A stretch of DNA of 27,999 nt from NCBI GenBank assembly GCA_900128395.1, contig LT649409.1, positions 1 through 27,999 of the forward strand, given 5' to 3'. The stretch is from Stramenopiles sp. TOSAG23-2 (Eukaryota; Sar). Of the stretch, positions 1 to 9,064 are shown one piece after another. How positions within the stretch are numbered: the stretch's first letter is position 1; every line of letters starts with the position of its first letter. A program made the translations under genes and the position numbers. A model generated the notes under the pieces. That model saw nothing but the letters and a program-made list of their open reading frames with translations. It was not told the origin of the DNA and searched no databases.

Positions 1-3
1 CCA

Positions 4-55
4 TAATTTATCTATCAATATTGTTGCATCTTCACCAAATTTTTTTGCAATTTCA
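4..55 (-). repeat. 52-bp inverted copy of coding sequence from the IQ-motif gene
   Basis: The reverse complement of these bases is identical to 4114-4165, and therefore also to 4222-4273, inside the IQ-motif protein gene. The match begins at the first base of the 108-bp unit that is tandemly duplicated there and covers its first 52 bases, then diverges three bases from the window edge. It would encode EIAKKFGEDATILIDKL in the reverse direction. It may be the end of an inverted duplication lying left of the window, or an assembly or amplification chimera. Nothing around it resembles the rest of that gene. Confidence 0.9.
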
Positions 56-549
56 TCTATGTGTGATAATTGATGTGTGTGTGATGAAAGTGTAAACCAA
101 ATACCGGATATAAGGTACATTAGTGATTTATTCTATTATACATATTTGTAGTTCTTAGTATACAACTATTGTATGCATCAGTAAAAGGAAATGCCTCTCT
201 CTGGTGTCCAGTGGTCAGTGGTAATTCGCTTGTTGTTTTAAGTTATTGATAATTTCTCCCCTTCAAAAAAAAATAATAAATAATACCAGATGCACACCAG
301 GCACAGATGCCAGAAAAAAATGAATAAACAACACATCATCATATACAAGTATCCTAATCCTAATCCACCACCAGGGAGAATTCTCCCTGTATATCCACAC
401 AATATTTTAATATATCGAATAATACAATATTGTACATACTCCATAGAACATGGTGTGTAATGAAAAGAAATAATAAGACAACAAGAATCAAGCATTATTC
501 TTTTTAATTTATATTTCATGTAAGTAAATACACTTGTTACACTTCTGAT

Positions 550-580
<31 letters not shown>

Positions 581-978
581 CATTACCTATAAATACAATT
601 AACTATATGGAAACCTATGTATTACATGCATATTTATACATTTAATAAAAAATAATGCACTCTATAGAGCCGGCATGTGAATTTCCCACTGTGCATATCG
701 GTATTTGTAGTGCTATACGAACTGAGCGTCTTCTTGCTAGTATTGGGGCAATTTAATCAAGCTCGCTCTTTGAATGAAAACTCCTTCAAAGGGCCAGAAT
801 ATTGTCGACATTTGCATATATATATATATATATTATACATATTTATTCTTCTACATAACTTTTAAAAGGAAAACTAAATATATGACTAACTCACTTACAT
901 TTATTATCCATGTATTTCAAATACTAGTATATAGAGGATTGATTTATTTATTTTGACGATAAAAAAGTAAGTGTTGGA
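56..978. other. Gene-poor AT-rich flank
   Basis: I see no supported gene in this stretch. Short open frames on both strands have low-complexity Ile/Tyr-rich translations that mirror the AT-rich base composition, with no domain or signal. The stretch contains an AT dinucleotide tract near 558-580, a shorter one near 817-832, and presumably the promoter and leader of the gene that starts at 979. The bases just before that ATG (gtaagtgttgga) show no obvious core promoter motif. Confidence 0.5.
558..580. repeat. (AT)n microsatellite
   Basis: An uninterrupted 23-base alternating A/T tract in the gene-poor left flank. Likely hypervariable in length. Confidence 0.9.
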
Positions 979-1893
979 ATGAGCATTAGCGAAGTCGATT
1001 TAATAATAGGAATTTTAGTTATAATCATTACCACTGCATTGTATTTTTATTTTTTGTCTACAAAAGAAGAACAGACATTACAGCAGCAGAAAGATAAAAA
1101 GAAAGAAAAGAAAGTTGAAAATCTCAATAAAACTATAAAAGAAACGAAAAAAGTACGTAATACATCAGTTGTTAACGATAATAATAATAATAATACAATA
1201 ACTCCTGCTGCCAGTAATAGTAATCCAATAGAAACATTGAAGCAACCTTTTAATTACGACAAGTGGAATAATATTGACGAAGATATTGAATTAGTAGAGA
1301 AAGAAGAAGAGGAAACAAAAGCGAAAAGCAAAAGTACAATTGATAAAAAGAAAAAAGCAAGTAGTGCCCGTAATAAAAAAAACATAACCATGTCAACCAG
1401 CCTTGTCAATTTTGTAGATAGTAATAATATTTTTGATGGAACCAATTTTGATCCAAATAACTCTGTATTTAATGGTGATGAAAATTTGATGAAAAAAATT
1501 TTATCATTGGATGAAAATAGCTTTTGTAAATTTTTTGAAGTACAGCTGAAACAATTACCAACAACGAGAGACAACAATTATATTGGACTTTCATTTCAAC
1601 CACCTGTTAAGGAAGCATCAAAAAATAAGAATAAAACATCATCTAATAATTTATTAGCAGATGGGGACAAAACAAAAAGTAATAACAAAAACAAAAAGAA
1701 AGTTGTTGAAAATGTAAATGAAGTCAAAGATTTGGCACCACTGTTGTATACATGTTTATCATTGCATATTGGAAAACCTGAGGCGCAAAAGGCAATGAAT
1801 TATTTTTCTGGTATAGAAGCACAATATTTAAATTCATTATCGTTAGATGATATTGAAGAAATCGCTTCAATCAAGCAAGAAGGGGAGTCATGA
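979..1893 (+). CDS. Single-pass membrane protein of unknown function (304 aa)
   Basis: I do not recognise the family. Residues 8-26 form one hydrophobic helix (LIIGILVIIITTALYFYFL), followed at once by a Lys/Gln-rich stretch (27-60). By the positive-inside rule this predicts a signal-anchor protein with a short outside N-terminus and a cytosolic body. Residues 60-160 are low complexity with Asn runs, an acidic patch and Lys-rich stretches. The C-terminal part, roughly 165-304, carries two more ordered segments (around FCKFFEVQLKQLP, and a leucine-rich helical end containing LYTCLSLHIGKPEAQ) separated by another Lys/Asn linker. The layout of membrane anchor, charged linker and helical domain is seen in ER-anchored scaffold or ribosome-receptor-like proteins, but I see no diagnostic motif. 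The ATG at 979 is the first in frame and places the membrane helix correctly; the gene ends in TGA. It converges with the gene at 2098-2712. Confidence 0.75.
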   Translation: MSISEVDLIIGILVIIITTALYFYFLSTKEEQTLQQQKDKKKEKKVENLNKTIKETKKVRNTSVVNDNNNNNTITPAASNSNPIETLKQPFNYDKWNNIDEDIELVEKEEEETKAKSKSTIDKKKKASSARNKKNITMSTSLVNFVDSNNIFDGTNFDPNNSVFNGDENLMKKILSLDENSFCKFFEVQLKQLPTTRDNNYIGLSFQPPVKEASKNKNKTSSNNLLADGDKTKSNNKNKKKVVENVNEVKDLAPLLYTCLSLHIGKPEAQKAMNYFSGIEAQYLNSLSLDDIEEIASIKQEGES

Positions 1894-2097
1894 GAATGAA
1901 TAATCTGGTACGTGCGTATATATATATATTATATATACATAATTTTGTTTACGCATAAAATATACAAATTTTTTTATATTTTTTTTATTATAATTTTTTT
2001 GTTTTTTTTCCTATTTTTTATTATATTTTCAAATCTAAAAAAAATACTGGCTTTGTAATTTTATAATACCAGGTATCATATTTATAAGTATAACATT

Positions 2098-2712
2098 CTA
2101 CATCAACAACAATTTATTAATATCAGTTTTCCGTCGTCTAATGACCATACGATTCTTATTTCTTCTGTTAGCTAAAAAATTTCGATAACCCCCTTTATGT
2201 CTGGGCTGTCTATCATCATTGTTATTGCTGATGTTATTATTGCGGCGGGTATTATTATTATTACTGCTGCTGCTGCCACCAACAACATTGATACTTCTTC
2301 GAATATCATTATTATCATTCATTTCACTTTCACTAGGTCGTTCTAAATCATCATAGTCGTAATATAACAATTCTATACCTTTTTTTCTAATTATTTCCTG
2401 TAAGTCTTTTTCAGAAATAATATTTTTATTTGGATACGCATCATATAAATCATTTAGAATCATCGTGACAAAATTATTAACATGGCCTTGGACGGCGCCT
2501 AGCGTTTCACTTGATGCTTTAAAACTAGTTTCTAAAAATGATACTTTTTTTTCATCTCCACCAGAATCACAATGTTTTAAATAACGTATCATATCCTTAT
2601 GAAGAACTAAATTTTTCACTGTAGGCATTTTTTTTCCATTTTTTTTTTCCACATTTATTTGTTTTACATTTCTTAGTTTTTCTATCTTTCCAAGTTTCTT
2701 TGTTCTTCCCAT
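2098..2712 (-). CDS. Small basic protein, possible histone fold (204 aa)
   Basis: Unrecognised protein. The N-terminus (1-35) is Lys-rich, as in chromatin proteins. Residues 36-112 have a plausible histone-fold rhythm: a short helix (LVLHKDMIRYLKH), a long amphipathic helix (about 59-95, FLETSFKASSETLGAVQGHV onward), a short strand-like IIS, then DLQEIIRKKG, which resembles the loop-2/helix-3 step (an Asp-initiated helix after a beta bridge) of histone-fold proteins such as TAFs and CENP-S/T/X. Residues 120-170 are acidic, then Ser/Asn low complexity. The C-terminus (170-204) is Arg/Lys-rich (RNKNRMVIRRRK). The fold is inferred from pattern only. A DNA- or chromatin-associated role is a guess from charge. 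It is divergent from the 3116 gene, sharing a roughly 0.4-kb AT-rich promoter gap. Confidence 0.7.
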   Translation of the reverse strand: MGRTKKLGKIEKLRNVKQINVEKKNGKKMPTVKNLVLHKDMIRYLKHCDSGGDEKKVSFLETSFKASSETLGAVQGHVNNFVTMILNDLYDAYPNKNIISEKDLQEIIRKKGIELLYYDYDDLERPSESEMNDNNDIRRSINVVGGSSSSNNNNTRRNNNISNNNDDRQPRHKGGYRNFLANRRNKNRMVIRRRKTDINKLLLM

Positions 2713-3115
2713 ATTGAACTACTTTATATCATATATATGTACATCGTACAATCTATCTATATGTATAAATATATATATATACCGTAGTAGATAATATATA
2801 ATAGTGCAATAATAAAAAAATATGTGAGGAGGAGTTTAAGTTTGAATTTATTAATAATTGTTTTACTTCACTAGTCTATGTCACGCAACGTGCCTATCAC
2901 ATTTTACAAGAATTTCTTTTACTTAAGGGATTTGTGCATTTCCAGATTTGGCACAGAGTTTCTTTGATCTTTGATGATGATCGAAAAAATTATTATTTAT
3001 AGTCTAATTAATAATAAATAGTAATAATAATAGTGCCGTTATTATAGCCTGGATAGTCTTTAATAACAAATATATATATTAGTTTACAGTCTATCTACTA
3101 CAAACATATTACAGA
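2713..3115. promoter_or_regulatory. Divergent intergenic promoter region
   Basis: This gap separates two genes transcribed away from each other, so both promoters should lie here. It is very AT-rich, with an AT tract near 2767-2780 and TAATAATA-type runs near 3005-3030. A less AT-rich patch sits at about 2820-2950. I can identify no specific factor-binding site. Confidence 0.4.
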
Positions 3116-5272
3116 ATGATAATAATATCATTTTCACACGCAGTAAATCCAACGTTTGCTATATATACATATATAATATTGAAGCGACGGATACGAATAT
3201 CAATTATGTCTATAGCCTCTTCATCTGCAGATGTTACCCCACGTCAAAATAATATACCAGCAGAACAAAATAATACATTGTCATCGTCTTTGCCACAATT
3301 AAATAACACTGTTAGTGGTTCCAATACTAATTCTCAAATAGGTGTTTTTCGCACGAGAGCTACTCTTGACAGGCGTCAATCTCTCGAATTAATAAAAACT
3401 AATATAAAGGCAGAATATAGCAAACAGAAGCTTCCGCCATTTTCTCCGAATTATAAGAAACACAAGAAAAAACGATTGATAGAGAGGAAAAGAAAGAGCC
3501 AGGGGCAAACAGACGAGGAGGAGGTGAAATTAGCACCATCTTCGACATCATCTACCCCTCGTTCAATTATTTCGAAAGCAAAATTTTTCAGTAAAAAATT
3601 ACAAGCAATTCAAGTTAGAAAATATCTTCATAGCAATAATTTCACAAAAAATCAACACAGTGTCTTAGTGGATGAACGCAACCGTTTATGTAAAAATATA
3701 CTAGACAAAGCCGAAGGCAAACATTTAAAAGGTGATACGGAACACGAAAAAAGTTCAGAAAAAGAACATGTATGGAAACAACAAGGATATTTGTATGAAA
3801 AACATATGATGGAAGTGGAAGCCACTTTGGATTGGTTGCTGAAGATGAAGGAAGGTACAGCAACAGAGGCTGATAAACCGGTGTTTGTAACAGATGTTGA
3901 CGATTTATTAACTTCTGGTGATAAGGAAGTAATGAAAGCAGGAGGTAAAAGCCGTTTAGTACAAGAAAAAAAACCATCCTTTCATGTTAAAGATATGTTT
4001 TGGTCAAATAGTAGTAAACAACGTGTACAAAATAAATTAGATTACTATCGAGACTTAGAACGTAGAAGAATTTTAGATAAAAATATTAAAGATTATGAAA
4101 CGGCACAATTAGCTGAAATTGCAAAAAAATTTGGTGAAGATGCAACAATATTGATAGATAAATTAAAGCGACATAAACAAACAGTTTTTAAAATGACAAA
4201 ACAATATTGGAGAGATAGACGTGAAATTGCAAAAAAATTTGGTGAAGATGCAACAATATTGATAGATAAATTAAAGCGACATAAACAAACAGTTTTTAAA
4301 ATGACAAAACAATATTGGAGAGATAGACGCGAAGCAAATATAGCTCGAGCAGAAAAATTAGCATCTACTGCCAAAATATTAAGAGAAGAGGAATTGCGTA
4401 AAAAACAAAATTGGAAAACTAGAACAATCACTAAGCGAAAAGAGAGAGCGCGTAAGAAAAAGGAAAAGGAAGATAGAGAAAATGCTCAACGAGGTTGGTT
4501 AAAAGATTTAGCTACACTATATGCTGCTAATATATTTCGTCGTTTTATATTAAATGGTCGTGATCGTGCAATCCAGATGGAACGAGAAGCACATGCACAA
4601 ACATGTATATCCCGGCATTGGCGGATTCATCATGCGCACAAAGAAAATGATAAAAAAGTCAATGCATTAATCACATTGCAAAAAGTAACACGTGGATGGC
4701 AATCTCGTTTACTATTACAACATAAACATAAATGTGCTGATGTAATATACCAGCATTTAAAAGCTGTTGGTAAATTGCGCATACTGAAAAAGGGGCTTAA
4801 AATGAGACATGATGCCGCAAGGTCAATTCAAAATGGTTGGAAAGATAGGAAAAAAACATTGAAAAAAGAATTGAATGAGATACACGATGTTTTTGAAGAA
4901 GTAGCTGAAAATGAAGGATTAGATGTCAATAAAGTTATTGCGGAAGAAATTCGAACAGAAATATTAAACGAAGTGCTCAGGAAAAAAAGAGTTGTCTTTA
5001 AAGATACTACCTTGGCAAAGTATTCCTTTGATTATAAAAATTACAATAAAAAAATTGCCAGGTTAAGAGAGCAAAGTAAAGAGGATCCAAGTGCAAAAGC
5101 GTTGATTTATATGGTGAAGAAGCCAAATCGACCAAATTTTAAGCCTGATATAATGGATAGCGAAATGAGACAAGCTTTAAGTTTATGTATGGAACTGAAA
5201 AAAAATCCAAAAAGATGGCGTGCTAGACAAGCAAGGACAAAACGATGGTTGGAAAAGCAATATGAGAAGTAA
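3116..5272 (+). CDS. Basic IQ-motif/coiled-coil protein, probably cytoskeletal (718 aa)
   Basis: Long, Lys/Arg-rich, mostly helical protein. Residues about 518-530 contain LQKVTRGWQSR, a good fit to the calmodulin/EF-hand-binding IQ consensus (IQxxxRGxxxR). Weaker IQ-like stretches lie just upstream (around ISRHWRIHH) and downstream (SIQNGWKDRKK, about 569-580). Residues 310-470 are heptad-like and strongly charged. IQ proteins of this type commonly sit on flagellar, centrosomal or myosin-type scaffolds; the exact family is not identifiable. Residues 334-369 and 370-405 are identical 36-residue blocks produced by an exact in-frame 108-bp tandem duplication. Because the other twelve such duplications in this window look artificial, the true protein may be 682 residues. 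The start is uncertain: residues 1-30 look like translated AT-rich leader, and the ATG at 3206 (residue 31) opens a typical Ser/Ala/Asn-rich N-terminus. Ends in TAA, 88 bp from the convergent NB-ARC gene. Confidence 0.8.
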   Translation: MIIISFSHAVNPTFAIYTYIILKRRIRISIMSIASSSADVTPRQNNIPAEQNNTLSSSLPQLNNTVSGSNTNSQIGVFRTRATLDRRQSLELIKTNIKAEYSKQKLPPFSPNYKKHKKKRLIERKRKSQGQTDEEEVKLAPSSTSSTPRSIISKAKFFSKKLQAIQVRKYLHSNNFTKNQHSVLVDERNRLCKNILDKAEGKHLKGDTEHEKSSEKEHVWKQQGYLYEKHMMEVEATLDWLLKMKEGTATEADKPVFVTDVDDLLTSGDKEVMKAGGKSRLVQEKKPSFHVKDMFWSNSSKQRVQNKLDYYRDLERRRILDKNIKDYETAQLAEIAKKFGEDATILIDKLKRHKQTVFKMTKQYWRDRREIAKKFGEDATILIDKLKRHKQTVFKMTKQYWRDRREANIARAEKLASTAKILREEELRKKQNWKTRTITKRKERARKKKEKEDRENAQRGWLKDLATLYAANIFRRFILNGRDRAIQMEREAHAQTCISRHWRIHHAHKENDKKVNALITLQKVTRGWQSRLLLQHKHKCADVIYQHLKAVGKLRILKKGLKMRHDAARSIQNGWKDRKKTLKKELNEIHDVFEEVAENEGLDVNKVIAEEIRTEILNEVLRKKRVVFKDTTLAKYSFDYKNYNKKIARLREQSKEDPSAKALIYMVKKPNRPNFKPDIMDSEMRQALSLCMELKKNPKRWRARQARTKRWLEKQYEK
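4114..4329 (+). repeat. 108-bp exact tandem duplication, in frame
   Basis: Copies 4114-4221 and 4222-4329 are identical, with no extra homology at the borders (4113 c versus 4221 g; 4330 c versus 4222 t). The length is a multiple of three, so the reading frame survives. The first 52 bases of the unit also occur inverted at 4-55. Confidence 0.95.
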
Positions 5273-5360
5273 AACATTTTTAATAATTATATATTACTTA
5301 TATTAATACCCCCTATAAAATTATCACGCATTATTAAAATATTACAACACATTTTTCGTT

Positions 5361-8336
5361 TTACTTCTTAGTTGCATTACCTAATACACGGCGCCAGTAT
5401 ATCGAATTAGATACAAAGGATTTATTGAGATTTGTATTTATGACATTATCCCATTCTTTTTTGGAGTGTATAACTTTGACGTTCACATCTTCAAACACAC
5501 TGGTGAACTGAACCGTCAAACCATCATAAAACAATAACTCAGCTTCATTTTTTGTATATAAATAGCTTCTAGCATTTCCGCCCGCATAACAACCCATTAA
5601 TAGCTTCTCCATCATAATAATGTCCTCTGTACTAGCTTTGACTCCCTCAATCACTTTCACATATTTTGTCGCGACGTCTAACTCCCAATAGTGCTCAACA
5701 ACATTGTTGGAAAGATAGCTATCAAATAACATATGATGTGCCTCAAACCAAACCCCACGCATCCAGTTTTCACGTGTAAATGTTCCATTTTCCAACACGC
5801 TCAAATCCACCAGTCTATCAAGGAAACAAATAACAGACGTTCCATCCGGTTTCATGAATCGATATGCTCCAAACAATTTCTCATAATTTAGCACATCATC
5901 AATATTAAACTCCTTACCAACACAAATATTGCCAAATTCATGCCATATTTTCAACCATGTCATACATTTTGATACATCATACTCTCTCAAATCCATTGGT
6001 TTGTCCATCTGTCTCGATTTCGTAAGACGATTGAACATACTTTCGATCAAATTATCATACGTTTTGCCTAATTTTTCTAATACTTCAGTATTATACATCC
6101 ACATTTTTGCCTCTTTTTTCATTCCTGCATCAATAAGGGCTTGTTTTTCAGCTTCAATTTCTTCTTTTACCTTTTTCACTGCATTATTTAATCCAATGAC
6201 TACATTATTGGAATTTCCATCATTTTGATAGGGGTCAACTAAAGTACTGCCCATAAACGGATAGAGATTTCCTATTTCTTCAGGAATTTCATTTCGACGT
6301 CTGTAAAACTCTTCCATTGGTTTTTCATGTGAAGATGTTTCCATTAGTATGTTATACAAGACCTGCAGGCTGTTTGTATCCACGTAGAAATATAGCTCCA
6401 GTAGGCTAAATTGTTGGAACATGTTCTTAAAATTGAAATCATCCCCGCTATTGTTTAACATTTTAATATCGTTATTGTTGTTGTCAATATTAGTAAGTGT
6501 ATCGTTATTATTGTTTGTAAATGATTGATTTCCACTATTTGTATATTTTTTGTTGAAATATTTTTGAATTATATTTAAATAACGCGCCGTCAAAATATGT
6601 AATAGAAGAAATGATTTATTCTCTTTTTTCCTTACATTATTATCAGTATTCGTATTCACAATAATCTCTTGGTAACCTACCAAACCCATATCAAGTAGTG
6701 CTTGGAAACATATCCGCATAGTTGTTTCGCTAACACTCCATAAACGGTTAAGCAAATTAGTTGGAACCATGTAATACGGCTCCTCGTATTTCATTTGATT
6801 ATTTGATATTGCTGCTAAAGAAAATAACGCTAACTTTTTATTTACATTGTCCAACATGAGAATTTTTTTTCGCAATTCCATTGAGAAAACGTCAAGATGT
6901 CCTTTCTCAGAAAATATTACATCAGATTTAAACGAAGAGAGAATTTCCTCATATCCAAAAACCATTGTTCTGCATCTTGCAGCGGTTTCCATTGCTAAAG
7001 GCAATCGTCCAACAGCAGAAGCAATTCCCGCTATATATTTATTTTCTTTTTCTTGTTTGCTTTCACTGCTGCTGCTGCTGCTATTACTACTTAAAGAAAG
7101 AGCAGTCGTTGTGCCATCATATTTCTTACTAGTTTTATCATCTCCACTTACTTTAGAAGCTATTGTTTTGATAAATAACATACTTTCATATTTTGATGGT
7201 ATATGGAGTGAAATATTCTCAAGACTAGATTGGGATAAAATCCCACAATGAGATGTTCCTACCATTATTTTTGAAGTACTAGTTCGATTGATTTCAGTTT
7301 GTATATCACGGATTTGTTTTTTTGATTGTACGTTATCAAATATAATCAATGTTGAATCACCTGATTGTAATATTAATTTTTCTATTGCACGTTGACAAGA
7401 TGCATTTGTATTTTCTACTTCGATGTTGTTTTTTTTTCCCAATTCAACAACAAGTTGATATGCATCAATAATATTTGATGTAAATGATATCCAATATACA
7501 CCACCAGTAAATTTCTCCATGATTCGCTGATCTCGCGCAATTCTTGCCAAGGCAACTGTTTTCCCAATACCAGTCATGCCAGTTATTCCTATTCCATGTG
7601 TACTAGTACTATTATCATTGGTATCAATGAGTGATTTTACAGCATATTCAATTTCTTTCTTGTGCAAAACATTAACTAATGGCAAAGGTAAACGAGGAAC
7701 ACCAATAATTGTGGAAATACTATCTTGGTTGTTCCGATTTCTGTTATTGTTATTATTACTTAAGCTTAACTCCTCGTTATCATCATAATCAAAAGGTAAA
7801 TCCTCACCTCCACTAAGAAAATCAAAATTAAAAACATTTTCATTATTATTTGTATTAGATGCTGGGCTATTGTTGTCATTTAATTCTGAAAACCACATAT
7901 CATTCTCATTAAGACGGGGTCGTTTGGAAACGGTGCTTCTTTCAACAGAAGATGATGATGATGGCGAAGAAGAAGAAGATGATGAAGAAACGTTTGCCTT
8001 TCTTTTCATTCTTGGTTCTTCGCTATATACACGAAAGGAACAATATTTATCGTCGATAATATTTTTATTTACACCTATTGCTATAAATTTTAGTGTTACG
8101 CGATATCTAGCGCGTTGGAAAAATAAACATAACTTACACCTATCAGAATTAATATCTTTTCGTACCTTTAATACGTTCATTTTTGAATACAAAACACCAG
8201 GTTCATTAGTAATATCAATTCCATTATTATCTAAGACACAACATACAACACTTGTAGCTTCATTTGGTAATTTTAGAGATATTTCAATTTGTTTTTTTCT
8301 GATATAATATGGTGCTAGTTCTGACATTAATTCCAT
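5361..8336 (-). CDS. NB-ARC (NLR-like STAND) ATPase with novel N-terminal domain (991 aa)
   Basis: Signal-transducing ATPase of the AP-ATPase/NB-ARC class. The core is about 215-560: Walker A GMTGIGKT (253-260); Walker B LIIFDN (330-335), where the second acidic residue usual in NB-ARC is Asn; an RNBS-B-like strand SKIMVGTSH (355-363) lacking the usual sensor Arg; the GLPLA-like motif as VGRLPLAME (442-450); a winged-helix ARC2 region (about 500-555, VPTNLLNRLWSV to DMGLVGY); and LLLHILTARYL in the place of the MHD motif. Residues 1-108 look beta-rich and are unrecognised; basic clusters RMKRK (109-113) and SKRPR (137-141) resemble nuclear localisation signals. A Ser/Asn/Asp-rich linker (115-205) follows. 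The roughly 430-residue C-terminus shows no LRR, WD40 or TPR repeats. Family knowledge suggests nucleotide-controlled oligomerisation in defence, cell death or developmental signalling; the actual role is unknown. No frameshift is seen. The start at 8336 is the first ATG; MELM also offers one at residue 4. Confidence 0.85.
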   Translation of the reverse strand: MELMSELAPYYIRKKQIEISLKLPNEATSVVCCVLDNNGIDITNEPGVLYSKMNVLKVRKDINSDRCKLCLFFQRARYRVTLKFIAIGVNKNIIDDKYCSFRVYSEEPRMKRKANVSSSSSSSSPSSSSSVERSTVSKRPRLNENDMWFSELNDNNSPASNTNNNENVFNFDFLSGGEDLPFDYDDNEELSLSNNNNNRNRNNQDSISTIIGVPRLPLPLVNVLHKKEIEYAVKSLIDTNDNSTSTHGIGITGMTGIGKTVALARIARDQRIMEKFTGGVYWISFTSNIIDAYQLVVELGKKNNIEVENTNASCQRAIEKLILQSGDSTLIIFDNVQSKKQIRDIQTEINRTSTSKIMVGTSHCGILSQSSLENISLHIPSKYESMLFIKTIASKVSGDDKTSKKYDGTTTALSLSSNSSSSSSESKQEKENKYIAGIASAVGRLPLAMETAARCRTMVFGYEEILSSFKSDVIFSEKGHLDVFSMELRKKILMLDNVNKKLALFSLAAISNNQMKYEEPYYMVPTNLLNRLWSVSETTMRICFQALLDMGLVGYQEIIVNTNTDNNVRKKENKSFLLLHILTARYLNIIQKYFNKKYTNSGNQSFTNNNNDTLTNIDNNNNDIKMLNNSGDDFNFKNMFQQFSLLELYFYVDTNSLQVLYNILMETSSHEKPMEEFYRRRNEIPEEIGNLYPFMGSTLVDPYQNDGNSNNVVIGLNNAVKKVKEEIEAEKQALIDAGMKKEAKMWMYNTEVLEKLGKTYDNLIESMFNRLTKSRQMDKPMDLREYDVSKCMTWLKIWHEFGNICVGKEFNIDDVLNYEKLFGAYRFMKPDGTSVICFLDRLVDLSVLENGTFTRENWMRGVWFEAHHMLFDSYLSNNVVEHYWELDVATKYVKVIEGVKASTEDIIMMEKLLMGCYAGGNARSYLYTKNEAELLFYDGLTVQFTSVFEDVNVKVIHSKKEWDNVINTNLNKSFVSNSIYWRRVLGNATKK

Positions 8337-9064
8337 GGTTATTGTTGTTGTTTGAATGTTTGTTCAATATACATATATTTCTCTTTGGTTTTGAATAATA
8401 TATTTATTAATTGATACGTATTTCATTTATGCTTAATATAATTAATATACTGCACCATACGCAAGTATTAAGATATACATATATTGCACTACCACCGTAT
8501 ATGATATAATATCGATAATTGAATTGAATTATAGTATTAGTATATGTTTTTACCAACGCACCACCAACAACAACAACATATTGTAGTCTACGTGCATACC
8601 AGCATACCAGCATACAGTATACACACAGTAGCAGGTGCATAGACTAGACGACTTTTCGCGAAGAAGCGTCGAGCAAGCTCGACTAGACTAGACTCGCAAC
8701 AAATAGTGCAATAGTCGGAATCGTTCGGATTTCGGATTTCGGATTCAGTCACAGACCCGGGCACCAACGGCCAGTATACTAGAGCTCTATTATATGTGCC
8801 TACTAACTCTCAAATAATATTTAACAACGAGAAAAAAAACGATACAAGCACTTATAAGCACCACACATAGAATGTAATATACATGAAGTATTATATTTTT
8901 TACATGTATATATTCGCCTTGTACAAACAAAACAAAAACAAGTTACATCAAACAATATTGTCATAAGAATATACTTAATTGTAACAATTTCATACGAAAC
9001 ACACACGCACGCACATACGCGCACAAAGAGAGAGAAAGACAGAAAAAAAATATTTTTTTTAAAC
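8337..9064. promoter_or_regulatory. Bidirectional promoter region between NB-ARC and ABCA genes
   Basis: This 728-bp gap separates two divergent starts. Its centre (about 8640-8765) is clearly richer in C and G than its surroundings. It holds the palindrome TTCGCGAA (8655-8662), an inverted repeat GTCGAGC-aa-GCTCGAC (8668-8683), repeated GACTAGA words, and a short tandem repeat of CGGATTT (about 8726-8743). A purine-rich leader follows a CA/CG-rich stretch (8998-9050) just before the ABCA start. These are candidate factor-binding sites; none matches a site I can name. Confidence 0.45.

Noticed and set aside
238-555. 105-codon minus-strand frame near the left edge.
   Set aside because: Composition (Tyr, Cys, Ile, Phe) mirrors AT-rich non-coding sequence and no conserved motif is visible.
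677-956. Two overlapping short plus-strand frames (62 and 60 codons) left of the first gene.
   Set aside because: Their Ile/Tyr-rich ends are translations of AT repeats; no domain, no supporting context.
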